The notes beneath the pieces were generated by a model, which saw only the letters and a program-made list of their open reading frames with translations, ran no database searches and was not told the DNA's origin. A stretch of 58,158 nt of DNA from an uncultured Clostridia bacterium (GTDB lineage: Bacteria; Bacillota; Clostridia; Christensenellales; Borkfalkiaceae): positions 1 to 58,158 of the forward strand of contig CANQTD010000008.1 in assembly GCA_947626685.1 (NCBI GenBank), read 5' to 3'. Position 1 is the first letter of the stretch, and every line of letters begins with the position of its first letter. This document shows, one piece after another, positions 50,659 through 58,158 of this stretch. The position numbers and the translations under genes were made by a program.

Positions 50659-52302
50659 CTATGCCTGCGCCGAGATCGCTTCCCCGACGCGGGCACGCGT
50701 CTCTTCTTCGCCCAAGATTTGCTGGATCGTCCACAGGTCGGGCGTGTTGGCCTTGCCCGTCGTTGCGATGCGGAGGATCTCCGCGACGTCGGAAACGCTC
50801 CCCTTGAAGTTCTCGGGAGCGGCTTTATAGTCCTTCATCTCCGCCGCAAAGCCGTGCGCCGAGGCGATCTGCTTCAATTTGGAGAACCAGACCTGCGCGT
50901 CGTCGGCGGGGTCGTAGCAGGCGAGAAAATCCCGCAAGATCCCCCTTCTCTCCTCTGCGCCGAAACGGTAATCCTCGTACGAGGCGGGGCGTTCGAAGAA
51001 ATATTCGATGAATTGCATCGCCTGCGAAGCGGTCGTGAAGTCCTTTCTGCGCTTTTTGCCGCCGATCCCCATGCAGAGGGTGAGGACGCGGAGCATCTTC
51101 TCTCTGTCCGCAAAGTATCCTCTCTGCGCGTCGGTGCCGTACTCGTCCGCCCACGCTTTGAGGAAATCGAGCATTTCCTCCGCGGAGAGCTTGGAAAGTT
51201 CGTTTTTCGAAATATCTTTGAGTTTGTCGAGGTCGAAGAGCGTCCCGCTCTTGGACATTTTCTCCACTTTGAAGGGAAATTCGTTGAGATCGGCGTCGGG
51301 ATTTTTCAGATACCACTCCTCGAAGTTGGAATTGAGGAGGGTGAGGATATATACTTTCACGGCGCGGGCATAGTACCCCTCTTTGCGGTAAAATTCGAGG
51401 GAGAGCTCGGGGTCCTTGCGCTTACTTAGCTTGCGGCGCGTCTCGCCGTCCTGCTTCATCAGCGAGCAGTTGTGTCCGTAGCGCGGACGCTTGAAGCCGA
51501 GCGCGTCGAAGAGTTCGAGGTGGATGGGCAGGCTCGCGAGCCATTCCTCGCCGCGGATGACGAGGGTCGTCCGCATGAAGTGGTCGTCGATCGCGTGCGC
51601 AAAGTGATAGGTGGGAATGCCGTCGGATTTGAGGATAACGACGTCCTGATCGTTTTCCGTGACGGTGATCTCCCCTTTGACGGCGTCGCGGAACTTGATC
51701 TTGTTCGAGGGATCGCCGAGCGAACGCAGGCGGATGACGAAGGGCTTTCCCTCGTCGAGATTCCGGTAGATCTCCTCCTCGGAAAGATCGCGGCATTTGG
51801 CGTACTTCCCGTAATATCCCGTCGTCTCTTTCTTGGCGGTCTGCTCCTCGCGGAGCGCGGTGAGCTCCTCCTCGGTGCAGAAACACGGGTATGCCCGCCC
51901 CTCCTCGATGAGGTGTTTGACGAACGCGCGGTAGATCTCGGCGCGCTGGCGTTGGTACCACGGACCGTACGTCTCGTCCCCGCCGATCTCGGCGCCCTCG
52001 TCGAAGTCGATATCAAAGTAATGGAGCGCGTTCTTGACCGCCTCCACCGCCCCGTCCACCTTGCGCTTTAAGTCGGTATCCTCGATGCGCAGATAGAGAA
52101 TGCCCCCGCTGCGGTGGGCGACGCGCTCGTTTGCGATCGCCGCGAACAGATTCCCGAGGTGGATGAACCCCGTGGGCGAGGGCGCGAGACGGGTGACTTC
52201 CGCCTTCTCGGGAAGGTCGCGGGGCGGATATTTTGCTTCGTAGCTTTGAAGGTCGGGATAGTTCCCGGGGAGCAGTCGCTCCGCAAGTGCCTTATAGTCC
52301 AT
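50659..52302 (-). CDS. gltX: Glutamate-tRNA ligase
   Basis: Class I synthetase, 547 residues. HIGH motif A-P-S-P-T-G-F-I-H-L-G-N near 41-52; KMSKS motif R-R-K-L-S-K-R-K near 290. C-F-C-T lies in the middle. Discriminating or not for tRNA-Gln is not readable. AGGAGA precedes the ATG. Downstream of the ketopantoate-reductase-like gene. Confidence 0.94.
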   Translation of the reverse strand: MDYKALAERLLPGNYPDLQSYEAKYPPRDLPEKAEVTRLAPSPTGFIHLGNLFAAIANERVAHRSGGILYLRIEDTDLKRKVDGAVEAVKNALHYFDIDFDEGAEIGGDETYGPWYQRQRAEIYRAFVKHLIEEGRAYPCFCTEEELTALREEQTAKKETTGYYGKYAKCRDLSEEEIYRNLDEGKPFVIRLRSLGDPSNKIKFRDAVKGEITVTENDQDVVILKSDGIPTYHFAHAIDDHFMRTTLVIRGEEWLASLPIHLELFDALGFKRPRYGHNCSLMKQDGETRRKLSKRKDPELSLEFYRKEGYYARAVKVYILTLLNSNFEEWYLKNPDADLNEFPFKVEKMSKSGTLFDLDKLKDISKNELSKLSAEEMLDFLKAWADEYGTDAQRGYFADREKMLRVLTLCMGIGGKKRRKDFTTASQAMQFIEYFFERPASYEDYRFGAEERRGILRDFLACYDPADDAQVWFSKLKQIASAHGFAAEMKDYKAAPENFKGSVSDVAEILRIATTGKANTPDLWTIQQILGEEETRARVGEAISAQA

Positions 52303-52350
52303 AGTAGATTCTCCTGTTTGATTTTGAAATGATGAGCCGCATGGCTCCTG

Positions 52351-53289
52351 TCAGGCCCCGATGAGGCCGAGACTTTCGGGCGCGATCTCCGCAAGCCCGT
52401 TTTCGATATCGTGGACGAGGGCGACGGCGCGGGCAAGCAAGGGCGTCTCCATGCCGCGGGCCCTTCCCGCTTTGACGACCGCACCCGCAACATAGTCGAC
52501 GTCGCATCTTCTCCCCGCCTCGAGATCGCGAAGCATGCCCGAGCGGATATTGGCGTGCTTTTTCATCGCGACGGGCAAAATAAGGCGCGCAAACGGGCCT
52601 TTGAAGAGCTTTTTGACCTCATGACCGTTTTGGTAAAGGCGTTTGCACCCATAGACCTCTGCCACGCATAGTACTTCGCGTATGAGCAAAATCGCAAGTT
52701 TCGCGTGTTTTTTCGAGAGCTCGCCGTACGAGAGGCCCGAGATCGCGGAGAGCGTGGAAAGGGAGGCGTTGAACACGAGCTTTGCAAAGCGGATCTCGGC
52801 GAGGTCGCCCACACGGACGTCGAACACGGCGGGATCGAAGAGCGCGGCGATCTTTTCGAGCTTCTCCCCCTTTCCGTAAGCTCCGAGCGCAACGCTCGGC
52901 TTTCCCTCCGAAGTCAGCTTGACGACGCCGGGCGACTCGAGCTGCGCGCCCCAGCCGAGCGTCGCACCATAGACGCGGTCTCTTCCGAATACCTCGGCGA
53001 GGCCCTCCTCGGGCAGACCGTTCTGCACGGTGACGAGCGCGCCGTTTTCACCGAGAAAAGGCGCAAGAAAGCGCGCGATCGCAGGATTCTCCCGCTGTTT
53101 GGTGGCGAGAAAAACGACGTCGTACTCCCCCTCCATCTCCTGCGGCAGAAACGCCCGCGCACCCGATGCTTTCAGCGCGGCGACATGTCGGGCGTTCCGC
53201 GTGACGAGATCGCACGCGACGTTCCCCTTTGCGAGAAAGTTCCCGAGCGAGGTGCCCATCGCTCCCGCTCCATAGATGCAGATCCTCAT
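52351..53289 (-). CDS. Ketopantoate reductase-like (PanE/ApbA family) dehydrogenase
   Basis: 312 residues. Rossmann motif G-A-G-A-M-G-T near 7-13, then T-K-Q-R near 70, Q-N-G-L-P-E near 97, and the C-terminal domain with the lysine in F-A-K-L-V-F-N near 170. NADPH reduction of 2-dehydropantoate to pantoate is the likely reaction; family members vary. GGGGAG precedes ATG 53289. A copy of the dispersed motif lies within the coding region. Confidence 0.85.
   Translation of the reverse strand: MRICIYGAGAMGTSLGNFLAKGNVACDLVTRNARHVAALKASGARAFLPQEMEGEYDVVFLATKQRENPAIARFLAPFLGENGALVTVQNGLPEEGLAEVFGRDRVYGATLGWGAQLESPGVVKLTSEGKPSVALGAYGKGEKLEKIAALFDPAVFDVRVGDLAEIRFAKLVFNASLSTLSAISGLSYGELSKKHAKLAILLIREVLCVAEVYGCKRLYQNGHEVKKLFKGPFARLILPVAMKKHANIRSGMLRDLEAGRRCDVDYVAGAVVKAGRARGMETPLLARAVALVHDIENGLAEIAPESLGLIGA
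52662..52675 (+). repeat. Dispersed motif copy 4 (CCACGCATAGTACT)
   Basis: Inside the ketopantoate reductase-like gene, so it is constrained by coding; shares ACGCATAGTACT with copy 2. Confidence 0.35.
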
Positions 53290-53298
53290 GTCTCCCCT

Positions 53299-53327
53299 AT
53301 TATAATAAAAGTTGCGCCGCTTGTCAA
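53299..53327 (-). promoter_or_regulatory. Sigma-A promoter of the panE-like-gltX-thyA-folA operon
   Basis: Minus strand TTGACA (53322-53327), 17 bp, TATAAT (53299-53304). Confidence 0.88.
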
Positions 53328-53376
53328 TCGTGCGCTCCCCGTGCAAAAAATTTTCCGAAAAAATTTCGCTGTCCGC

Positions 53377-53405
53377 TTGACATAAGGATGAGGACAGACT
53401 ATAAT
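53377..53405 (+). promoter_or_regulatory. Sigma-A promoter of the lipoprotein at 53436
   Basis: TTGACA (53377-53382), 17 bp, TATAAT (53400-53405). Confidence 0.88.
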
Positions 53406-53435
53406 AGTAAGCACTTAACATCAAGGAGGCTAAGT

Positions 53436-53894
53436 ATGAAAAAGAAACTTTCTGTTGTATTTGCACTTGCGCTCTCCGCGGTCATGCTCTTCGTGCTCTG
53501 CGCGTGCGGCTCCACATGGGGCAAGATCAAATCGGCATACGAGAAAGAAGGCTATACCGAGATCGAGCTCTCCGAAGAGATCAAAGAGGCGCTTCACCTC
53601 AGCGATGAGGACACCGAGGAATCGGACGCGACCGTGCACTTTTTGACGAACGCGAAGGTCAACGACGACGACAGCACGCTTGAACTCATCGCAAAGATCG
53701 TTCTCTCCAAAACCGCCATCGTTTGGGAGTACAAGAACGTCGAGGCCGTGCAGAAGGCGTACAAGGAGGACCTCAACGAGGAGCAGCAGGAGAAGTTCGA
53801 CGAGCTCTGGAAGGAATATCAGAAGAGCGATAAAGTCAACGGCAACTGCATTCTCGTCTTTGGCGACGCAGAGATCTTCAAAGGAACGAAGTAA
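53436..53894 (+). CDS. Small acidic lipoprotein of unknown function
   Basis: 152 residues. Signal peptide with lipobox L-C-A-C-G (Cys near 24), then an acidic, mostly helical domain rich in E, D and K with no recognised motif. AAGGAGG before ATG 53436. Own promoter and terminator, so monocistronic. Probably anchored on the outer face of the membrane. The role is unknown. Confidence 0.8.
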   Translation: MKKKLSVVFALALSAVMLFVLCACGSTWGKIKSAYEKEGYTEIELSEEIKEALHLSDEDTEESDATVHFLTNAKVNDDDSTLELIAKIVLSKTAIVWEYKNVEAVQKAYKEDLNEEQQEKFDELWKEYQKSDKVNGNCILVFGDAEIFKGTK

Positions 53895-53900
53895 GCGATC

Positions 53901-53932
53901 CCCCTCTCCCCTCGCGGAGAGGGATTTTTTTA
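53901..53932 (+). terminator. Terminator of the acidic lipoprotein gene
   Basis: CCCTCTCC / GGAGAGGG stem with 6 nt loop, then A and seven T. Confidence 0.85.
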
Positions 53933-53962
53933 TGATTTTTTGCGAAAACCCCGAAAAAAAAC

Positions 53963-53991
53963 TTGTCTTTTTCGCGCGCATATGGTATACT
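53963..53991 (+). promoter_or_regulatory. Sigma-A promoter of secG-rnr-smpB
   Basis: TTGTCT (53963-53968), 17 bp, TATACT (53986-53991). Confidence 0.75.
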
Positions 53992-54027
53992 GTCTTTCGT
54001 ATCTCAGTTATAGAAAGGAAAAAACGT

Positions 54028-54363
54028 ATGAATTTCTTGTCCATCATCTCGAATTTGTTGTTCGACGTCTCGAATGTGCCCCCCGAAGTGTCTGACGCAT
54101 ACCAGATCGTCGCCTTCGTCTTTGTCGTCGCTATGGGTGTTGCGGCGCTTGCCGCCATCGTCCTCGTCATGCTCACCCCCGGCAACTCGCAGGGCATCGA
54201 CGCGCTCGGCGGTTCGAGCGAGACCTTCTACGGGAAGAACAAGGGCAAGTCCACCGAAGCGAAGCTGAAAATGTGGACGCTCATCTGTCTCGGCGTTCTC
54301 GGCGTATTTGCGCTTGTGTTCTTTATCGTCACCATCCCCGCTATCTGGGGCCTCAACTTCTAA
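54028..54363 (+). CDS. secG: Preprotein translocase subunit SecG
   Basis: 111 residues, two membrane helices (about 25-47 and 80-105) joined by a loop with the SecG-like G-I-D-A-L-G-G-S-S-E-T-F-Y-G-K and L-K-M-W-T. Part of the SecYEG channel. First of the secG-rnr-smpB order known in Bacillota. AGAAAGGA precedes the ATG. Confidence 0.88.
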   Translation: MNFLSIISNLLFDVSNVPPEVSDAYQIVAFVFVVAMGVAALAAIVLVMLTPGNSQGIDALGGSSETFYGKNKGKSTEAKLKMWTLICLGVLGVFALVFFIVTIPAIWGLNF

Positions 54364-54391
54364 GTCAGCTATTTTATAACAAAAGCGCGGG

Positions 54392-54417
54392 CGGGCAAAC
54401 AATGCTTGCCCGTTTTT
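54392..54417 (+). terminator. Terminator between secG and rnr
   Basis: CGGGCAA / TTGCCCG around 7 nt, then TTTTT. No other promoter is obvious before rnr, so it may be leaky and adjust rnr-smpB levels. Confidence 0.75.
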
Positions 54418-54439
54418 CATCGCAATACAGAGGGATCCA

Positions 54440-56536
54440 TTGACTGCAAAACATTCGGTTCTGACCAACATCCAAAACGGCACCTTTGCCTTGAATACCG
54501 ACGAGGAGATCGCAAGAAAACTTCGCCTCGGAAAGCGCGAGTCCGCCGCTCTGCGCGACATTTTGCATGCTCTCGTACGCGAGGGCGAACTTCTCATGGA
54601 TTCCCGCTTCCGCTTCGGCACGGCGGAGCAGTTCGGCGCGATGCGGGGCGTGCTCTCGTGCAATGAGCGCGGTTTCGGCTTTTTCGTTCCCGAAAACGGC
54701 GCTCCCGACCTCTTCATCCCCCACCGCTCCATGAAAAACGCCCTGCACGGCGACACGGTGCTCGCCTTTTGCGTGGGCGGGAGAAACGGCGACGAAGGCG
54801 AAGTGCTCGCCGTTCTCGAACGCGGATACGGCGAGCTCGTCGGCACCTACCATCACGACAGGCGGGCGGGCCGTCTGTGCCCCGACGACCGCAGATTCGA
54901 CGCGGACGTCGTGATCCCCGCGGGGAAACACAAACGCTGTCCGACGGGCGCAAAGGCGGTCGCGCGCATCACCTCTTACGACGGGCGCATCCCTGTCGGC
55001 GAGATCGTCGAAGTGCTCGGCACAAGCGGCGATTTCTTTACGGAGGAGCTCGCACTCATCCGCGCGCACGGGCTCAGGGAGGAATTTCCCGCGGAAGCCG
55101 TGCGGGAGGCGGAAAAGCAGGCGCTTCGCGACCCCGCGGCCGATCTCAAAGGGCGCAAAGATCTGCGCGGCGAACTCATCATCACCGTCGACGGCGAGGA
55201 CACGCGCGATATCGACGACGCCATCTCCGTGCGGAAAAAGGGAAGCTGTTTCGAACTCGGCGTGCACATTGCCGACGTTTCGCACTATGTCGCGCGCAAT
55301 CGTGCGTGCGACCAAGAGGCTTTCAGGCGCGGGACAAGCGTCTATTTTCCCGACCGCGTCTTGCCCATGCTCCCCCCTGCGCTTTCGAACGGCATCTGTT
55401 CGCTCAACGAAGGCGCGGACCGCCTCACCCTCTCCTGCTTTATGACGGTGGATTTGAGCGGCAAGGTTGTGAAAAAGCGCGTCGCTCCCTCAATCATCCG
55501 CTCCCGCCACCGCATGACGTACACCGAGATGACCAAACTCATTGAGCGAGACGCCGCGCTCGAGGCAAAGTACCCCGACCTCATCGGATTCGTCGCCGAC
55601 GCAGCGGAACTGACGGAGATCCTCAAACGGGCGCGGGAGAGGCGCGGCGGCGTGGAACTCGACGTCAAAGAGACTGCCATCCGCTACGAAAACGGGGAGA
55701 TCTCCATTCCCGAATACGAAAGGACGGTCTCCCACGAGATGATCGAGGAATTTATGATCCTCGCCAACGAGAGCGTCGCTTCCCTCATGGCGGAGAAGGA
55801 AATGCCCTTTGTCTACCGCGTCCACGAACGCCCCTCCGAGGAAAAGGCGAGCGGATTCTTGACGTTTTTGAAGGAGATCGGCATCCCCGCAAAATTCGAC
55901 GCACGAAAGGTTTCGCCGAAGGACTACCGCGACCTTCTTTTTTCGCTGCAATCGTCCCCTCTGTCCTCTCTCGTCAGCCGCGTGATGCTGCGCTCCATGC
56001 AAAAGGCGCGCTATTCCCACGAGAACTGCGGCCATTTCGGGCTCGCTTCCGATTGCTATTGCCACTTTACGTCCCCTATCCGCCGCTATCCCGATCTCTG
56101 CGTCCACCGCATCATCAAGGACGCTTTATCCGCCGGTGCGGATTCCCTCGGCCGCGTGCGTGAGACGTACGAAAATTTTGTGGAAGAGGCCTCGCTGCGC
56201 TCCTCCGCCTGCGAAAAAAATGCCGCGGACGCAGAGCGCGAGGTGGACGCGCTGTACATTGCGGCATATATGCAGAAAAAAATCGGCGAGGAGTACGACG
56301 CGACCGTTTCGGGCGTGACGGGCTTCGGACTTTTTGCCGAGCTCGCAAATACCGTCGAGGGCTTTATCCCGCTCGAAATGCTCCCCGACGACAGCTACGA
56401 CTTCCTCGACGACCGCTTCCTTCTGCGCGGAACGAAAAATACTTTCCGCCTCGGACAGCGGGTGCGGGTGAAAGTCGTGGGCGTGGACTTCGGCACGCGG
56501 CGCGTGCAATTCGGACTATTATCCTTCGGGAGGTGA
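54440..56536 (+). CDS. rnr: Ribonuclease R (TTG start)
   Basis: 3'-5' exoribonuclease, 698 residues. Winged-helix N-terminus, cold-shock domains (R-G-V-L-S-C-N-E-R-G-F-G-F), RNB domain with the catalytic D-T-R-D-I-D-D near 254 and the late H-F-T-S-P-I-R-R-Y-P-D-L, then an S1 domain. TTG 54440 follows AGAGGGATC; no ATG exists nearby in frame. The downstream smpB begins 4 bp later; RNase R and SmpB-tmRNA act together in stalled mRNA clearance. Confidence 0.94.
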   Translation: MTAKHSVLTNIQNGTFALNTDEEIARKLRLGKRESAALRDILHALVREGELLMDSRFRFGTAEQFGAMRGVLSCNERGFGFFVPENGAPDLFIPHRSMKNALHGDTVLAFCVGGRNGDEGEVLAVLERGYGELVGTYHHDRRAGRLCPDDRRFDADVVIPAGKHKRCPTGAKAVARITSYDGRIPVGEIVEVLGTSGDFFTEELALIRAHGLREEFPAEAVREAEKQALRDPAADLKGRKDLRGELIITVDGEDTRDIDDAISVRKKGSCFELGVHIADVSHYVARNRACDQEAFRRGTSVYFPDRVLPMLPPALSNGICSLNEGADRLTLSCFMTVDLSGKVVKKRVAPSIIRSRHRMTYTEMTKLIERDAALEAKYPDLIGFVADAAELTEILKRARERRGGVELDVKETAIRYENGEISIPEYERTVSHEMIEEFMILANESVASLMAEKEMPFVYRVHERPSEEKASGFLTFLKEIGIPAKFDARKVSPKDYRDLLFSLQSSPLSSLVSRVMLRSMQKARYSHENCGHFGLASDCYCHFTSPIRRYPDLCVHRIIKDALSAGADSLGRVRETYENFVEEASLRSSACEKNAADAEREVDALYIAAYMQKKIGEEYDATVSGVTGFGLFAELANTVEGFIPLEMLPDDSYDFLDDRFLLRGTKNTFRLGQRVRVKVVGVDFGTRRVQFGLLSFGR

Positions 56537-56540
56537 CGAC

Positions 56541-56987
56541 ATGAAAATCATTGCGGTCAACAGATCCGCTTCCTTCGAATACTTCATCCTCGATAAATTC
56601 GAGGCGGGCATCGTGCTCGAGGGCGCGGAAGTCAAATCGCTGCGGGCGGGAAAGGCCTCCCTCGGCGAATGCTTCTGCGAGATACGGGGCGGCGAGGTCT
56701 ATATCAAAAACATGCACATCGCCCTCTACGACAAGAGCGGCGCGTTTTCCACCCGCGATTCCCGCAAGGACAGAAAGCTCCTCCTGCACAGAGACGAGAT
56801 CTCCAAGATCGTGGGACGGGTCAACGAAAAAGGGTTTACCCTCGTCCCGCTGAAGATCTATTTCAAAGACGCGCTCGTCAAAGTAGAGCTCGCCCTCTGC
56901 AAGGGAAAACACACTTACGACAAAAAACAGGCGATCAAGGAGCGCGACGTAAAGCGCGCCCTCGACCGCGAAGCAAGAGAGTGGTGA
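56541..56987 (+). CDS. smpB: SsrA-binding protein
   Basis: Escorts tmRNA to stalled ribosomes. 148 residues with the OB-fold and signature segments I-V-L-E-G-A-E-V-K-S-L, H-I-A-L-Y, R-K-L-L-L-H, the P-L-K-I-Y-F block, and the basic tail. CGGGAGGTGACG precedes the ATG. No ssrA gene is seen downstream. Confidence 0.95.
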   Translation: MKIIAVNRSASFEYFILDKFEAGIVLEGAEVKSLRAGKASLGECFCEIRGGEVYIKNMHIALYDKSGAFSTRDSRKDRKLLLHRDEISKIVGRVNEKGFTLVPLKIYFKDALVKVELALCKGKHTYDKKQAIKERDVKRALDREAREW

Positions 56988-57122
56988 CGGGCGTTTCTCC
57001 ACGGCGCGCTTGATTTAGTCAAGCCCTCGCCAAAGTGCCATTTTGTTTTTTGACCTATCGATTTGATTGTGCGGCAGTGATACAATGGGAACGACAAACG
57101 GAGATTTGACTGAGGAACGAAT

Positions 57123-57332
57123 ATGGTGATACCTGTTCTGCTTATGAGAAAACGACACATTATCAGTAAGCTATTGAAAATGGACGCCGTTTCGGAAGAA
57201 AACGCCGTTACTCTTCGGGAAGCCGGCGTCATAAATCCGAACGGATTTTATAGATTTACTTTGCGTTTGGTAGAACAAGGGATCCTCCATCAGTGCGGAG
57301 ATAAATATTATTTGGATACTGCAAGGCTGTAA
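57123..57332 (+). CDS. Small hypothetical protein
   Basis: 69 residues, AT-rich, after the core operon. TGAGGA lies 8 nt before the ATG. The sequence is a helical, winged-helix-like pattern (R-L-V-E-Q-G-I-L near the end, then a short strand K-Y-Y-L-D). No known family. An internal ATG at 57144 is an alternative start. Confidence 0.55.
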   Translation: MVIPVLLMRKRHIISKLLKMDAVSEENAVTLREAGVINPNGFYRFTLRLVEQGILHQCGDKYYLDTARL

Positions 57333-57381
57333 ACGGCAATTCACGCAAGCAAAGCTATTTGAACGGATTATTTGGAGGAGT

Positions 57382-57951
57382 ATGAAAAGATTTTCCGTTA
57401 TGCTGTTATGCTCTTTTCTCTGTCTCTGTTGTCTGGCGGGCTGTGGCGGAGGAACGGACAAATATGGTTTTTATTCGCAAAGAACATTAAAGAAAAATCT
57501 TATTCCGGACTTGCCGAAGATCCAAACGGGTTCTATGGGAGACGCGAACCGCTTTTACTTTCGTTCGACCCAAGAAGAATTTGATGAATATCTGCAATCG
57601 GTGTATGAGTATTTGGTTGGTTGTTCCTTTGAATACTTCGGTTATCCCACGGAAGTTTTCAGCACCTTCTTCGGCGGCGCGCCGAAGTGCTATTTCGCAT
57701 TCGGAACGGAATTGAGTGATTTTCAAACAAATATCGACATTCCGTTGGCAGAATCTAATGATATTGCGGGAAAGCATTACTTTTTCGTATGGGGCAATCA
57801 AGGCGTAGAAGAAGCAGACGGCAGCAGGCAAATCGTAAACGCAAAATATCTGAAAATCGGATGTTATTTTTACGAGGACCATGTAAGCGCCTATATGGAC
57901 TTGAAATATGCCCTTATGGATTACACGTTTTTTCTGCCGACAGACGAATAG
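57382..57951 (+). CDS. Hypothetical lipoprotein
   Basis: 189 residues with a lipoprotein signal (lipobox L-A-G-C-G, Cys near 21). The rest is a soluble domain with many aromatic residues and no known motif. GGAGGAG before the ATG. AT-rich, next to a tRNA-Leu 3' end; accessory. Confidence 0.75.
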   Translation: MKRFSVMLLCSFLCLCCLAGCGGGTDKYGFYSQRTLKKNLIPDLPKIQTGSMGDANRFYFRSTQEEFDEYLQSVYEYLVGCSFEYFGYPTEVFSTFFGGAPKCYFAFGTELSDFQTNIDIPLAESNDIAGKHYFFVWGNQGVEEADGSRQIVNAKYLKIGCYFYEDHVSAYMDLKYALMDYTFFLPTDE

Positions 57952-57978
57952 GTTAAACTTCAACTTAACGGAATATAT

Positions 57979-58010
57979 AAGGCGAGGGCGGTTTGTCCTC
58001 GCTTTTCGCA
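57979..58010 (+). terminator. Terminator hairpin, repeat of 1068-1100
   Basis: GCGAGG / CCTCGC stem, then TTTTC. Nearly identical to the element after the YdeI-like gene. Confidence 0.7.
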
Positions 58011-58048
58011 GTAAAAAAGAACGCAAGCTGTCATATGTTCGCTAATAC

Positions 58049-58085
58049 AAAAACCGCCGATATGCAAGAGCATATCGGCGGTTTT
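58049..58085 (-). terminator. Terminator of tRNA-Leu(CAG)
   Basis: AAAACCGCCGATATGC / GCATATCGGCGGTTTT with a 4 nt loop; T-run on the minus strand. Confidence 0.85.
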
Positions 58086-58158
58086 GGTGCGGATGACAGG
58101 ACTTGAACCTGCACGGTCGCCCACAGGAACCTGAAACCTGCGCGTCTGCCAATTTCGC
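58085..58158 (-). tRNA. tRNA-Leu (anticodon CAG), 5' end cut by the window
   Basis: Minus strand: encoded CCA (58085-58087), T-loop GGTTCAAGTCC, long variable arm, anticodon loop TTCAGGT with CAG at 58131-58133, and D-arm GGCAGACGCG. About nine 5' bases lie outside. Confidence 0.9.

Noticed and set aside
56988..57122. tmRNA gene after smpB
   Set aside because: No tRNA-like ends or tag-coding frame are visible in this gap.

Overview
The window reads as the chromosome of an anaerobic, GC-rich member of the Clostridia (Bacillota). Evidence: oxygen-independent ribonucleotide reductase (nrdD/nrdG), bifunctional AdhE, a D-lactate dehydrogenase, WhiA, DUF1540 and YwiB-like (DUF1934) proteins, and a yabP-yabQ-divIC sporulation block behind a SigE-like promoter. 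A Christensenellales-type lineage would fit, but this is an impression from gene content, not a placement. Sigma-A promoters (TTGACA-N17-TATAAT type) and Shine-Dalgarno sites are easy to see, and many genes overlap by ATGA, so most starts can be fixed.

Layout. 1-1140: lower-GC accessory genes (zinc-ribbon membrane protein, YdeI-like protein) ending at a tRNA-Leu(CAA). 1.3-19.7 kb, nearly all minus strand: rRNA methyltransferase and flavodoxin; two CobW-type GTPases, one with a His-rich metal-binding stretch; an M29 aminopeptidase; nrdD-nrdG behind tandem NrdR boxes; a PfkB kinase with an HD phosphohydrolase; then murB, PHP, whiA, dnaE and pfkA. 19.7-22.5 kb, plus strand: rplI and a BspA-type leucine-rich-repeat lipoprotein preceded by a structured leader that ends in its own terminator. 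22.6-31.6 kb: adhE, valS, a divergent SsuA/THI5-type ABC importer and a YkvI-like transporter. 31.7-34.4 kb: a membrane-anchored PadR regulator with a coiled coil of about 480 residues. 34.5-40.5 kb: ROK kinase, rho, MBL-fold protein, DUF1934, YgjP-like peptidase, aroA, LMW phosphatase. 40.7-46.7 kb: XRE regulator, sporulation block with Ppx/GppA and an M50-like protease, D-LDH, typA. 46.8-49.2 kb: a compact peptide (RiPP) biosynthesis locus. 49.3-57 kb: folA-thyA-gltX-ketopantoate reductase (minus) and secG-rnr-smpB (plus). 57.1-58.2 kb: accessory small genes and a lipoprotein next to a second tRNA-Leu (CAG), cut by the window end.

Most unusual content. (1) The locus at 46791-49246: a radical SAM/SPASM maturase, a 77-residue precursor whose core is a perfect (CX3)7C array, an unrecognised third protein, and a divergent XRE regulator with two TAAGA-N4-TCTTA operators, one lying exactly between the -35 and -10 of the maturase promoter. 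(2) The PadR / hendecad coiled coil / four-TM fusion. (3) The LRR leader at 20345-20489, a candidate attenuator or small RNA. (4) Several promoters whose -10 ends only 5-7 nt before the ATG, suggesting leaderless mRNAs. (5) A short motif, GTCACGCATAGTACT, recurring at four scattered sites.
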